Assembly: GCF_000010125.1 (NCBI RefSeq)
Contig: NC_007350.1
Span: 186,001 to 250,000, forward strand
Direction of reading: 5' to 3'
DNA: 64,000 nt
Source of the DNA: Staphylococcus saprophyticus subsp. saprophyticus ATCC 15305 = NCTC 7292
Lineage (GTDB): Bacteria > Bacillota > Bacilli > Staphylococcales > Staphylococcaceae
A model generated the notes under the pieces. That model did not search any database. It had not been told where the DNA came from and worked only from the letters and a program-made list of their open reading frames with translations. Positions 1-8,773 of this stretch are shown in pieces (within the stretch, counting starts at the first letter, position 1; each line of letters begins with the position of its first letter). Position numbers and translations under genes: made by a program.

Positions 1-1
1 A

Positions 2-769
2 CAGCCTATTGTTGCTCACATTTGGGGAGATAAACCAGATCATTTTAGAGAAATGAGTATCGGTATGGCAGAGATGGGATTTAAAGGTATCGATTTGAAT
101 ATGGGTTGCCCTGTGCCAAATGTTGCGACAAAAGGAAAAGGTTCGGGTTTAATTCAACGTCCTGAAATAGCTGCAGAAATTATTCAAGCAGCTAAAGCAG
201 GCGGTATACCAGTAAGTGTGAAAACGCGTCTTGGTTATTCTGAAATTGATGAATGGCGAGACTGGTTGAGACATGTATTTGAACAGGATATTGCAAATTT
301 GTCGATTCATCTACGTACACGTAGAGAAATGAGTAAGGTAGATGCGCACTGGGAATTGATTGGTGAAATTAAAAAGCTTCGTGATGAAATTGCACCAGAC
401 ACGTTGTTAACAATTAACGGAGATATTCCAGATAGAAAGACAGGACTTGAACTTGCAGAAAAATATGGCATTGATGGCGTAATGATTGGCCGTGGGATTT
501 TTCATAATCCATATGCCTTTGAAAAAGAGCCAAGAGAACATACGAGTGAAGAGTTACTTGGACTATTGAGATTACATCTTGATTTGTTCGATCAATATAC
601 TGAAAATGAACCACGTCAGTTTAAGCCATTACGTAGGTTCTTTAAAATATATGTGCGAGGCATCCGAGGTGCAAGTGAATTAAGACATCAATTGATGAGT
701 ACGAATACGACAGATGATGCTCGGAAATTACTTGATGAATTTGAAGCACAAACGGAACAAGTCAAATAA
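2..769 (+). CDS. tRNA-dihydrouridine synthase, 3' part
   Basis: FMN-dependent enzyme that reduces a uridine in the tRNA D-loop to dihydrouridine, in the cytoplasm. The frame is open from base 2, so the gene starts upstream of the window. The visible part has the Dus signature LNMGCP with the catalytic cysteine, then a GSGLIQRPE segment. Further on are the barrel strands [16 protein letters not shown] and TINGDI, and GVMIGRGIF, which fits the FMN-phosphate region. A helical tRNA-binding domain follows. A strong hairpin terminator lies directly downstream. The family assignment is certain. Which uridine position is modified cannot be read from this fragment. Confidence 0.93.
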   Translation, partial: QPIVAHIWGDKPDHFREMSIGMAEMGFKGIDLNMGCPVPNVATKGKGSGLIQRPEIAAEIIQAAKAGGIPVSVKTRLGYSEIDEWRDWLRHVFEQDIANLSIHLRTRREMSKVDAHWELIGEIKKLRDEIAPDTLLTINGDIPDRKTGLELAEKYGIDGVMIGRGIFHNPYAFEKEPREHTSEELLGLLRLHLDLFDQYTENEPRQFKPLRRFFKIYVRGIRGASELRHQLMSTNTTDDARKLLDEFEAQTEQVK

Positions 770-781
770 AATATCAAAAAT

Positions 782-824
782 AAAAGCTAGCTCTGAAATC
801 ATAAGGATTCTGAGTTAGCTTTTT
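782..824 (+). terminator. Rho-independent terminator of the dus gene
   Basis: Near-perfect stem AAAGCTAGCTCTGAAATC paired with GATTCTGAGTTAGCTTT across a short loop, followed by T residues, starting about 15 bases after the dus stop codon. Confidence 0.88.
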
Positions 825-1043
825 ATTATAGTAATGAGGGTCTGAGGCATAGATAGTTGTCTCGGACTCTGTTTGCAATTAGGTAGTAGGTGACAGAATT
901 GAAAATATAAAGTCTCACTTATTTAAAGAGACTATTTTCTATTTTTAGAGAAACGCGTCGTTCTTATATATGACCTTTAGATTAGGGTAACCCTTTATCC
1001 CAGCCAACATTGCAGGGATGTAACTAACAAATCTCTACTAGAA

Positions 1044-1066
1044 AATTTGATTTCTGTTCTATTCTC
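1044..1066. repeat. Copy 1 of a dispersed intergenic motif
   Basis: AATTTGATTTCTG followed by TTCTATTC lies at the 3' end of the MFS gene. The same 13-mer followed by CTCCATC recurs at 62782. The preceding 840-1043 holds a weak GTCTGAG/CTCGGAC inverted repeat and no gene. Confidence 0.35.
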
Positions 1067-2257
1067 TTATTTTTGTTTTATAGTAAGCGCGATGATAAAG
1101 GCAATGATCATAAATGCTGTAATCATCAATACAACACCAGGCCATTGAATAGCGCCATAAAAAATCCCTGCTAAAGTACCACCGACAGATGACCCCATGT
1201 AATAGAAAAGTAAATATAAACTAGATGCCTGTGCTTTATGATCTTCGGCACGACTTGTAACAACTGCACTTGCAATTGCATGACCACTGAAAAACGCATA
1301 AACACTAAATGCTAAACCTAGTATTTTAAAGGGTAATGGCGGTAGAAGTGTGATCCAAATACCGAAAATGAGCAGCAATATACTAAATTTCAAAGCATTT
1401 AAAGTCCCAAGTTGTGCTCTTAATTTTGCATTAAGTATAGATGAAATCATACCGATTAAAAATAATAAATAAACAAAGCTAATCACACTATCATGTAAAT
1501 GATAGGGTTCATCCGCTAATACAAAACCGATATAGTTAAAGGCTGCAATGTTACAACCTAAAAGCAAAAAACCTATCATAAATGGTTTTAATAATCTAAT
1601 ATTCTTCAAATGTTTACTGTAACTCACTAATAATGCTTTGACAGAAAAGCGTTGTTTTTCGAAATGGTTAGATGCAGGTAATAGAAATGTAAAAAGAATT
1701 GCAGCAATCACACTAATGATACCTATTGAAATTAGACCTGTTTGATAACCATAAATACTAGAAATAAAACCAGTGAATATCCTCCCAAAAGCACCACCAA
1801 AAGCATTACCGCTAATATAAATTCCCATAGCTTCAGGTAAATTATGTGAAGAAATTTCTTCGCCAATATAAGCCATTGCTATGGAAGGGAGCCCTGCTAA
1901 ACAGATACCTTGTATCAAGCGCACGATTAGAAAAGTATTAAAATCTAAAATAAAAGGTTGCACCAATGCTAAAAGTGACACAGATATAACAGAAAATATC
2001 ATAATCGGTTTGCGACCTAAAACTTCTGATAGTGCACCGAAGAACAGCATTGCAATCGCTAAGGTGATTGTTGCTGCAGACAGCGCTAAACTAGCAACGG
2101 TTTCGCTTACATTAAAAGCATTTGTAAAATGTGGAATAAGTGGCTGCACACTATAAAGAATTGAAAATATAGTGAATCCTGAAATGAACAGGGCAACAAT
2201 GATTTTTATATAAGCCTGTGATCCTTTTTTGACATAGTTGTTTTTTAAATCGTCCAA
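1067..2257 (-). CDS. MFS transporter, YnfM-like
   Basis: Inner-membrane secondary transporter of 396 residues with about twelve hydrophobic segments. The loop FGALSEVLGRKPIM near residues 73-86 is the MFS motif A between TM2 and TM3. The overall pattern resembles the YnfM/YgaY family of putative sugar or drug efflux proteins. The start is a TTG preceded by AGCGGGG at suitable spacing. The gene is divergent from the LysR gene at 2370, the usual arrangement for a transporter controlled by its neighbour. The substrate is unknown and cannot be predicted from sequence alone. Confidence 0.85.
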   Translation of the reverse strand: MDDLKNNYVKKGSQAYIKIIVALFISGFTIFSILYSVQPLIPHFTNAFNVSETVASLALSAATITLAIAMLFFGALSEVLGRKPIMIFSVISVSLLALVQPFILDFNTFLIVRLIQGICLAGLPSIAMAYIGEEISSHNLPEAMGIYISGNAFGGAFGRIFTGFISSIYGYQTGLISIGIISVIAAILFTFLLPASNHFEKQRFSVKALLVSYSKHLKNIRLLKPFMIGFLLLGCNIAAFNYIGFVLADEPYHLHDSVISFVYLLFLIGMISSILNAKLRAQLGTLNALKFSILLLIFGIWITLLPPLPFKILGLAFSVYAFFSGHAIASAVVTSRAEDHKAQASSLYLLFYYMGSSVGGTLAGIFYGAIQWPGVVLMITAFMIIAFIIALTIKQK

Positions 2258-2319
2258 TGTTAAAACCCCGCTTATGATCTGATGTATTTATGTTAGCATG
2301 TAATTAATAATATAAAAAA

Positions 2320-2345
2320 TGCATTATTTTCATTTAATGAATGCA
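2320..2345. promoter_or_regulatory. Candidate LysR operator between divergent genes
   Basis: Inverted repeat TGCATT-N14-AATGCA in the 112-base gap between the MFS and LysR starts, with a further ATGCAT copy just downstream. The dyad and position fit a LysR-type regulator site. No binding data support it. Confidence 0.45.
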
Positions 2346-2369
2346 CAATATGCATAAGGGGTTGTTGAG

Positions 2370-3257
2370 ATGGAGTGGCATCACTTTGAATACTTTAAGC
2401 AATTAGCACAAACTGAAAATATGTCAGAGTGTGCAAAAATGTTAAACGTAAGTCAATCAACGTTGAGTAGGGCGATAAAGAACTTAGAAGCGGAACTAGG
2501 CATCCCACTTTTTAACAGGGTTGGAAGAACGATTAAACTGAATAAGTACGGTATCGCATTTTTAAAAACGACGAATAATATCATCAATGAAATGGATATC
2601 TATAAAAGTAATGTGCTTGATGCTACTAATGTATATAATGGGAAATTAGTCATAGGTTTTTTACATTCAGTGGGCGTGACCTATATATCAGAATTTTTAA
2701 AGTCATTTAATTTAGCATATCCAAATATCCAATTGAAATTGATACAACATGATGCGAAACGCTTAATTACAATGTTAGATGACGGGGAAGTGGATATGAT
2801 TATTACTACTATTTCTGAAACAAGTCAGAATACGCATTTTGAACCGCTCATTGTAGAAAAATTATATGTGACATTACATGAACAGCATAGGTTAAGCCAT
2901 TGTAGTGAAATTGCTATTGAAGCATTGGTGAATGAAAAATTCATATTATTAAAGCCTAATTTATTATTACGACAACAAGTAGATGAAATATTAAAAGCAT
3001 ATCAATTTACACCGGAAATTAGTTTTGAAGGTGACGAAGTCATTACAATAGCGACATTTATCAGTTCTGGACTGGGCGTATCTATATTGCCACATTTGAG
3101 GGATGTGCGCTTACCTAATTTGAAACAAATTCCAATAAAAAATCATGATGCGAAAAGAACGATAGGATTGTGTTATAAAAATAAAAGTAACAAGGTTCCA
3201 ATAATAAATAAAACTAAAAAAAGTTTGATTGAATATTTTTCAAAGATACAAAAATAG
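2370..3257 (+). CDS. LysR-family transcriptional regulator
   Basis: Cytoplasmic DNA-binding regulator of 295 residues, the usual length for LysR proteins. The winged HTH occupies residues 1-60 (SECAKMLNVSQSTLSRAIKNL is the helix-turn-helix). The effector-binding domain runs from about residue 90 to the end, with an LVIGFLHSVG strand at its beginning. The start ATG follows AAGGGG. It lies head-to-head with the YnfM-like transporter and probably controls that gene and itself. The inducer is unknown. Confidence 0.92.
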   Translation: MEWHHFEYFKQLAQTENMSECAKMLNVSQSTLSRAIKNLEAELGIPLFNRVGRTIKLNKYGIAFLKTTNNIINEMDIYKSNVLDATNVYNGKLVIGFLHSVGVTYISEFLKSFNLAYPNIQLKLIQHDAKRLITMLDDGEVDMIITTISETSQNTHFEPLIVEKLYVTLHEQHRLSHCSEIAIEALVNEKFILLKPNLLLRQQVDEILKAYQFTPEISFEGDEVITIATFISSGLGVSILPHLRDVRLPNLKQIPIKNHDAKRTIGLCYKNKSNKVPIINKTKKSLIEYFSKIQK

Positions 3258-3325
3258 AGGCATAATCATTTAAATAATTAACTATATTTGAGTTAACTTC
3301 CATTTTTCTTTCTTACTTGCTGTGG

Positions 3326-3334
3326 TGTTATAAT
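3326..3334 (+). promoter_or_regulatory. Extended -10 promoter of a small RNA
   Basis: TGTTATAAT is an extended -10 element (TGn-TATAAT) in a region with no ORF downstream. The -35 is poor (TTCTTT, 17 bases upstream), which an extended -10 tolerates. Confidence 0.45.
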
Positions 3335-3340
3335 ACGCGT

Positions 3341-3415
3341 GATAAAAATAAGCATTCATTTATACATCGCTTCCCTCATTATTACGAATAGTGAGGCGTA
3401 TTTGTTGGTGTGGCT
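3341..3415 (+). ncRNA. Type I antitoxin RNA-like remnant (SprA1/Fst type)
   Basis: Downstream of the extended -10 is a hairpin, CCTCATTATT-ACG-AATAGTGAGG, followed by TTGTTGGTGTGGCTTCAC. From memory, this arrangement closely resembles the shared terminator and 3' region of the S. aureus sprA1/sprA1AS type I toxin-antitoxin locus. There a CCCTCAC...GTGAGGG hairpin is followed by TTGGTGCGGCT. On the minus strand, where the toxin mRNA would run, no convincing toxin ORF remains between here and 3700. I therefore call it a remnant. The rest of 3258-3709 holds only the inverted repeat at 3487. Confidence 0.45.
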
Positions 3416-3486
3416 TCACAATCAAGATGAAAAGGAATGAGATACATACTTTTTCGTTTAGTATTAAAAATTCCAAAAATAATTAC

Positions 3487-3527
3487 ACAAAATAACCGTA
3501 CAAAATTTATTTGTACGGTTATTTTGT
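3487..3527. repeat. Perfect 18-bp inverted repeat, terminator-like
   Basis: ACAAAATAACCGTACAAA and its exact reverse complement are separated by a 5-base loop. T-rich sequence follows on the plus strand and A-rich sequence precedes it, so it could terminate transcription in both directions. It lies 230 bases after the LysR stop. Confidence 0.6.
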
Positions 3528-3709
3528 TATTTTAAGTCATTTTATATACGCAATTCAAAAATATTTTAAAAGGTAAAAATTTTCTTTTAAAAACTATTGA
3601 TTTTAATTAAAAATGTTATAAGATTATAGAGCATGTGTATAATTAATTTTAAAATGGAGTAAAACACATTAAATAAATAATAAGAATAAAATTGGGGGAT
3701 TGGGATAAT

Positions 3710-4663
3710 ATGAAAAGATTATTATTTTTTGTAATAATGGTTATGTTTGTATTAGCTGGTTGTGGTACTGAAAATGATGAAGCAAAAAGCGCGGATAAAG
3801 ATTCAGATAAATCAAAAGCAACTAGCAAAATGAAAAAGTTTAAAATTGGACAGGCTGTTGATGCAGATGGTGTGCAAGTGAAATTAACTAAAATTGAATA
3901 TGTTAATGATTATGACGAATATAGTGCACCAGAAAACGGAAAAGTTATTAAAGTGTATTTGAAATTTAAAAATAATAATGAAGATCAGGTGCTTATGGAT
4001 TCATCTGACTTTAGCATGAAGGTAAATAATGAAAATTATCAAGAATGGTTTGGTAATGACGATACGAATGCAGGCTTTTCTCATCAATTAAATAAAGGGA
4101 ACACTGGTTCTGGATACATAACTTATGATGTGCCGGATAGTGATAATTATACTTTAGAGATGGATGCTACGCCAAAATTCAATAATGTAAAAGCTAAATG
4201 GGAAATTAAAAAAACAGATATCAAGGAAGCATCTGTAGCTAATAGTAATGAGTCGAATGATGAAGCGGAAACAGACACTAATGTTGAATCAGAAGACAGC
4301 GAAGAACCAAAAATAACAGATGAAGACTCAGAAGATACTGAAAGTGAAGAAACAGGATATTCAGCAGAAATGTATAACGCACTAGTGGATGAATATAACG
4401 CATTAACTGATGGTGAAAAAATGAATCATGTAGACGATGATGTGTTAGAAATCGAATATGATCAATTAGAAGCACGTGTTGACGCATTATATGATAAGAA
4501 AATGGATGAAGAAGATAAAGCTTTAGAAGAAGAAATGGAACAAGATGAAAAAGAGTATGAAGAGGAAATGGAAGCTATAGATAAAGAATACGAAGAAGAA
4601 ATGAAGAAAATCGAAGAAGAAGATACAACGGATGAAGATACATCAGAAGATGACGCAGCATAA
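3710..4663 (+). CDS. DUF4352-type surface lipoprotein, acidic tail
   Basis: Predicted lipoprotein of 317 residues. The signal peptide ends in the lipobox VLAGC with Cys18 as the lipidation site, so the protein should be anchored outside the membrane. Residues about 40-165 match the DUF4352 (telokin-like) pattern: FKIGQAVDADGVQVKLTKI, then VIKVYLKFKNNNEDQ. A linker rich in S, D and E follows. The last 90 residues are a strongly acidic Glu/Lys-rich region that looks like a coiled coil. ATG 3710 is chosen because GGGGGA lies just upstream; the in-frame TTG at 3692 precedes that ribosome site. It is followed after 26 bases by a DUF4064 gene, probably cotranscribed. Function unknown. Confidence 0.8.
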   Translation: MKRLLFFVIMVMFVLAGCGTENDEAKSADKDSDKSKATSKMKKFKIGQAVDADGVQVKLTKIEYVNDYDEYSAPENGKVIKVYLKFKNNNEDQVLMDSSDFSMKVNNENYQEWFGNDDTNAGFSHQLNKGNTGSGYITYDVPDSDNYTLEMDATPKFNNVKAKWEIKKTDIKEASVANSNESNDEAETDTNVESEDSEEPKITDEDSEDTESEETGYSAEMYNALVDEYNALTDGEKMNHVDDDVLEIEYDQLEARVDALYDKKMDEEDKALEEEMEQDEKEYEEEMEAIDKEYEEEMKKIEEEDTTDEDTSEDDAA

Positions 4664-4689
4664 ACTAAAAATGAAAGAGGTAAATAAAT

Positions 4690-5040
4690 ATGAATCAAAA
4701 TCAAACGGTTAGACAAACAAACAGGGTAGCAGAAATGATTTTAGGAATTTTAGGAAGTATATTTGGTATTTTAGGTGGATTATTTGCTATTATGCTTGAT
4801 GGTATTGGCGCAGAATTTGGAGCTACTGAAAGTGGTAGTATTACAGGATTAGGCATAGCAGTTATTTTAACATGTATTATAACTCTAGTGCTTAGTTGTA
4901 TAATAAATAAAAAAAGAGTACTTATAGGAGTGTTGCTATTAGTTGGTGGCATTTTAAATATCGTGTTTATTAGCTTTTTTGGCATATTGTCAGGAATTTT
5001 AATTTTAGTTGCTGGTATCTTAGCTTTAATTAGAAAATAA
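4690..5040 (+). CDS. DUF4064-like membrane protein
   Basis: Small integral membrane protein of 116 residues. A polar N-terminus is followed by about four hydrophobic segments rich in Gly, Ile and Leu (ILGILGSIFGILGGLFAI; LGIAVILTCIITLVLSC; VLIGVLLLVGGILNIV; LSGILILVAGILALI). This fits the DUF4064 family common in staphylococci. AAAGAGG precedes the ATG. The gene follows the acidic lipoprotein gene by 26 bases, which suggests that the two products work together at the membrane. No biochemical role is known. Confidence 0.7.
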   Translation: MNQNQTVRQTNRVAEMILGILGSIFGILGGLFAIMLDGIGAEFGATESGSITGLGIAVILTCIITLVLSCIINKKRVLIGVLLLVGGILNIVFISFFGILSGILILVAGILALIRK

Positions 5041-5099
5041 GTTAGTATTTAACGAAAATAGTGACAATACTTTAAATAGTTTTTAGTAATGATAAAAGT

Positions 5100-5183
5100 A
5101 AAACACGCTCAATGATGTGCACCTGAAAATTGGTATGAAAACCTAATTTTAGGAATTTAGTACATATTTGAGGGTGTTTTTAA
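5100..5183 (+). terminator. Nested hairpin terminator after DUF4064 gene
   Basis: The outer stem AAAACACGCTC pairs with GAGGGTGTTTT (one mismatch) and is followed by T-rich sequence. Inside it is a second stem, CCTGAAAATTGGT with ACCTAATTTTAGG. It may be an ordinary terminator. The nested fold is unusually elaborate. Confidence 0.55.
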
Positions 5184-5298
5184 TTTTTAAATAAGGCATA
5201 TTATAAATAATAGTTTCATGAATCTTACATAAATTATTTGAAATATGGCTATGTTCCTATCATAATTATGGAAAACGATAACGGAAGAGGATGGTTCG

Positions 5299-6045
5299 AT
5301 GTTTACAATCTATGGTCACAGAGGTTTACCGAGTAAAGCGCCAGAAAATACACTGGCTTCATATAAAAAGGCTGCTGACATACCTGGTTTAAAATGGATT
5401 GAATTAGATGTTGCAATTACGAAAGATGAACAGCTAGTTATCATACACGATGATTTTCTTGATCGAACAACGGATATGACAGGTGAAGTAACTCAATTAG
5501 ATTATATGGACATAAAAAATGCTTCGACTGGCAGTTGGTTTGGCAAAGCATTTGAAGCTGAAAGATTGCCGACTTTTAAAGATGTCATCAAGATGGCGAA
5601 TGAAACGCAAATAAATCTAAATATTGAATTAAAGGGCGTAAGTGGTTCGAATGGTACGGCCTTATCTGAAAGCATGGTTACACAAGTCGCTGAACAATTA
5701 AAAGAACTAGATTCGAATATAGAAGTATTGATTTCAAGTTTTAATGTCTATTTAGTTAAATTAGCCGAAGCGTTATTGCCAGAATATCCAAGAGCATTAA
5801 TTTTTAAATCTGCAGCGTTCCAAGGAGATTGGAGAACTTTATTAGATTTTTGTGGATCAAATATTGTGAATATTGAAGATGCCAAACTTTCTCAAGCGCG
5901 TGTGAAAATGATAAAAAATGCAGGTTATACATTAAATGTGTGGACAGTTAACAAATCACTACGTGCGAATCAATTAGCTAATTGGGGCGTAGATGGTATT
6001 TTTACGGATCATGCTGACGATATGATTCATTTAGAGAGACCATAA
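5299..6045 (+). CDS. Glycerophosphodiester phosphodiesterase (GlpQ/UgpQ family)
   Basis: Hydrolyses glycerophosphodiesters to glycerol-3-phosphate and an alcohol. The 248-residue TIM-barrel enzyme carries the family motifs in order: YGHRG at residues 4-8, APENT at 15-19, the metal ligands ELD near residue 33, and HDDFLDRTT. The C-terminal LNVWTVN and GVDGIFTDH also fit. There is no signal peptide, so it should act in the cytoplasm, like UgpQ and unlike secreted GlpQ. AGAGGA precedes the ATG. GGAAAACGATAACG at 5270-5283 is an imperfect cre-like sequence that could give catabolite control (weak). Confidence 0.9.
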   Translation: MFTIYGHRGLPSKAPENTLASYKKAADIPGLKWIELDVAITKDEQLVIIHDDFLDRTTDMTGEVTQLDYMDIKNASTGSWFGKAFEAERLPTFKDVIKMANETQINLNIELKGVSGSNGTALSESMVTQVAEQLKELDSNIEVLISSFNVYLVKLAEALLPEYPRALIFKSAAFQGDWRTLLDFCGSNIVNIEDAKLSQARVKMIKNAGYTLNVWTVNKSLRANQLANWGVDGIFTDHADDMIHLERP

Positions 6046-6301
6046 TGATTGAAAAATGAATGGGTACTGATGACGATTTAGCAATAAGAAATCACTTTTA
6101 AGTGTGTAAGCATTTTAGAAAAATAAGTAATCATTTATTATTAATTAGACATCTCGACAGTTAATATATGAAAATTAGATAATCCGTGGCATTAGAACTG
6201 TTATAATAAAGAAAATAGTGAGTAATATATGTATGGATAATGCTCAAATGGATTTCAGCTAGTAAAATTGTATTAAAATAAGAAACAGAGGATTGTGTGT
6301 A

Positions 6302-6763
6302 ATGGAAAGTAATAGTAATAACAATGATTATGAGAATTTGTTGTTTTATTTTGCCTATAAAACATTTATTAACACTGCAGATGAAATAATCGAAAAATAT
6401 GGGTTGAATAGACAACATCATCGTTTTTTATTTTTTATTGAGAAAGTACCTGGTATTACAATTAAAGATTTATTGAAAAGTTTAGAAATATCTAAACAAG
6501 GTAGTCATGCCACATTAAAAAAATTAAAAGATGAAGCTTACATCATTGAAAAGCAAACAGCTACGGATAAGCGTGTCAAAGCGTTATATTCTACTGATAA
6601 AGGTACGAAATTAGTTAGAGAGTTAAATAAAAAACAAAATGATATGTTTCAAGATATACAGAAAAAAGTAGGTAATGATTGGTATGCAATTATGGAAGAA
6701 TTGGCTTCATACCGTACTGGTTTTCAGGAAGTGAAATATCTAAAAGATGATTTTAACAAATAA
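6302..6763 (+). CDS. MarR-family transcriptional regulator
   Basis: DNA-binding protein of 153 residues with the MarR winged HTH in the centre (ITIKDLLKSLEISKQGSHATL, then the wing KQTATDKRVKALYSTDKG). Helices at both ends would form the dimer interface. ATG 6302 is chosen because AGAGGA ends 9 bases upstream; the in-frame TTG at 6293 would overlap that site. It ends in its own terminator, 160 bases before the decarboxylase gene. It may or may not control that gene. Confidence 0.85.
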   Translation: MESNSNNNDYENLLFYFAYKTFINTADEIIEKYGLNRQHHRFLFFIEKVPGITIKDLLKSLEISKQGSHATLKKLKDEAYIIEKQTATDKRVKALYSTDKGTKLVRELNKKQNDMFQDIQKKVGNDWYAIMEELASYRTGFQEVKYLKDDFNK

Positions 6764-6779
6764 ATATGAGTGTCTAACT

Positions 6780-6817
6780 AACGATATAGCGTAACGAGCT
6801 GTATCGTTTTCTTTTTT
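6780..6817 (+). terminator. Terminator after the marR gene
   Basis: Stem AACGATATAGC paired with GCTGTATCGTT, then TTCTTTTTT. Confidence 0.8.
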
Positions 6818-6922
6818 AAAACAATAAGTCGCTATCAATATATAAGTCAACATTATTGACCTTTTATAATAAATGAGTTAAATTTGTAGTGTAATTGAGA
6901 TGGTTTGAAAGGGGAAATGAAA

Positions 6923-8566
6923 ATGAAAAAAAGAGTTGGACAATATTTAATGGACTGTATCAGTGATGTTGGTGTAGATAAAGTGTTTGGTGTTCCAGGA
7001 GACTTTAATTTAACATTTTTAGATGACATTATTAGCCGAGACGACATGGAATGGATTGGTAATACGAATGAGTTGAATGCGAGTTATGCAGCAGATGGTT
7101 ATGCTCGCATGAAAGGTATAGCCGCAATGGTTACGACATTTGGTGTTGGAGAATTAAGTGCCGTTAATGGTATAGCTGGTTCATACGCTGAGCGTGTGCC
7201 TGTGATTCAAATAACTGGTGCACCTACAAGAGCAGTTGAAAGCGCTGGGAAATATGTACATCACTCTCTAGGAGAAGGGAATTTTGATGACTATAGAAAT
7301 ATGTATGCATCCATTACTACAGCGCAAGCGTATATTACACCAGAAAATGCACAAAGTGAAATTCCAAGAGTAATCAATGCAGCACTTTATGAAAAAAGAC
7401 CTGTGCATATTCATTTACCCATTGATGTGGCAAATAGTGAAATTGATGTAGCAACGCCATTTGAAATTGAACAACGACCACAGACTGATGTAACGAAGTA
7501 CATGACAATGGTTAAAGATAAATTACAAAGTGCAGACAAACCAGTTATTATTACCGGACATGAAATTAATAGTTTTAAATTACATGAGAAGCTTGAACAG
7601 TTTGTAAAGCAATCTCAAATTCCGGTTGTACAACTTTCATTAGGTAAAGGCGCATTTAATGAAACATCTCCTTACTACATGGGGATTTATGATGCATCGT
7701 TAGCCGAAGAAGATATTAGAAATTACGTTGATCAAAGTGATGCTATCTTAAATATAGGTGCAAAATTAACTGACTCTGCTACAGCTGGCTATTCATATCA
7801 ATTTGATATTGACGATGTAGTTATGATTAATCATCATCATTTTAAAATGAATGAAACGAAAGATACAGAAGTATCATTGGTAGATTTATTGGACGGCTTG
7901 AATGCCATTAACTATGTGAATAATGCGGAATTCCCAAAATTTAAACAACCGAAAGCACATGATTACGATTTGACTGATGAGCCGTTAACACAAGAAACGT
8001 ATTTCAAAATGATGCAAGATTTTATTAGAGAAGAAGATGTTATATTAGCTGAACAAGGTACATCATTCTTTGGTGCGTATGATTTAGCATTGAAACATAA
8101 CAATAAATTTATTGGACAACCACTTTGGGGTTCTATTGGTTACACATTACCAGCTACTTTAGGCACACAAATGGCAGATACAAGTCGTAGAAACTTATTG
8201 TTGATTGGAGATGGCTCACTACAGCTTACGGTTCAGGAAATATCAACAATGATTAGAGAGAAGATTAAACCTATTATTTTTGTGATTAATAATGATGGTT
8301 ACACAGTAGAACGTAAAATCCATGGTGAAAATGCTATGTATAACGATATTAAGATGTGGGATTATAAATTATTACCTACCGTATTTGGTGGAAAAGATGA
8401 AGTTCAAGTACATGATGTGAATACGAGTGAAGCATTTCAAAAAGTACTACTTCAAATAGAAGCGCAACCAGACACAATGCACTTCATTGAAGTTAAGATG
8501 GGTGTTCATGACGCGCCACATAAATTAAATGCAATTGGCCAAGCTTTCGCAAAACAAAATGGTTAA
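6923..8566 (+). CDS. ipdC: ThDP-dependent 2-oxoacid (indolepyruvate-type) decarboxylase
   Basis: Cytoplasmic thiamine-diphosphate enzyme of 547 residues that decarboxylates a 2-oxoacid to an aldehyde. Indolepyruvate and branched-chain oxoacids are the usual substrates. Visible catalytic features are Glu50 (NELNASYAADGYAR), the His113-His114 pair (YVHHSLG) typical of decarboxylases rather than synthases, the ThDP/Mg motif GDGS at 429 with NNDGYT at 456, and Glu463-464 in VERKIHG. ATG 6923 is chosen because AAAGGGGA ends 7 bases upstream; upstream in-frame starts overlap that ribosome site. A strong terminator follows. The substrate could equally be phenylpyruvate or 4-methyl-2-oxopentanoate, as in aroma formation by food staphylococci. 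Confidence 0.88.
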   Translation: MKKRVGQYLMDCISDVGVDKVFGVPGDFNLTFLDDIISRDDMEWIGNTNELNASYAADGYARMKGIAAMVTTFGVGELSAVNGIAGSYAERVPVIQITGAPTRAVESAGKYVHHSLGEGNFDDYRNMYASITTAQAYITPENAQSEIPRVINAALYEKRPVHIHLPIDVANSEIDVATPFEIEQRPQTDVTKYMTMVKDKLQSADKPVIITGHEINSFKLHEKLEQFVKQSQIPVVQLSLGKGAFNETSPYYMGIYDASLAEEDIRNYVDQSDAILNIGAKLTDSATAGYSYQFDIDDVVMINHHHFKMNETKDTEVSLVDLLDGLNAINYVNNAEFPKFKQPKAHDYDLTDEPLTQETYFKMMQDFIREEDVILAEQGTSFFGAYDLALKHNNKFIGQPLWGSIGYTLPATLGTQMADTSRRNLLLIGDGSLQLTVQEISTMIREKIKPIIFVINNDGYTVERKIHGENAMYNDIKMWDYKLLPTVFGGKDEVQVHDVNTSEAFQKVLLQIEAQPDTMHFIEVKMGVHDAPHKLNAIGQAFAKQNG

Positions 8567-8637
8567 TATCGTTGCAATGATGCAAGATTACAGTCATTAA
8601 AATATATTAGATAATTAGCAGTATAATTAATAAAGAT

Positions 8638-8690
8638 AAGAGCGACACAAATCCGAAGGTAAAATTTGGGTTTGTGTCGTTCTTTATTTT
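8638..8690 (+). terminator. Terminator after the decarboxylase gene
   Basis: AGCGACACAAATCC paired with GGGTTTGTGTCGTTCT around a 13-base loop, then TTTATTTT. Confidence 0.87.
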
Positions 8691-8719
8691 ACGTTATATA
8701 TAAATAAATTTTAAAGAAT

Positions 8720-8760
8720 AACGATATATCGTTGACATATTTCGATATATCGAAATAAAG
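8720..8760 (+). promoter_or_regulatory. Promoter with twin palindromic operators
   Basis: Two perfect palindromes, AACGATATATCGTT and TTTCGATATATCGAAA, share the core CGATATATCG at 8722 and 8743. They are 21 bases apart, about two helical turns. A consensus -35 box TTGACA (8732-8737) lies between them and an A/T-rich -10 region follows the second. This is the classic layout of an autoregulated PadR-type promoter. Confidence 0.7.
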
Positions 8761-8773
8761 AAAGGTGATTTAT

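Noticed and set aside
4462-4716. Minus-strand frame of 84 codons rich in Ser opposite the acidic lipoprotein tail
   Set aside because: It is the complement of GAA/GAT-rich coding sequence and has no ribosome site.
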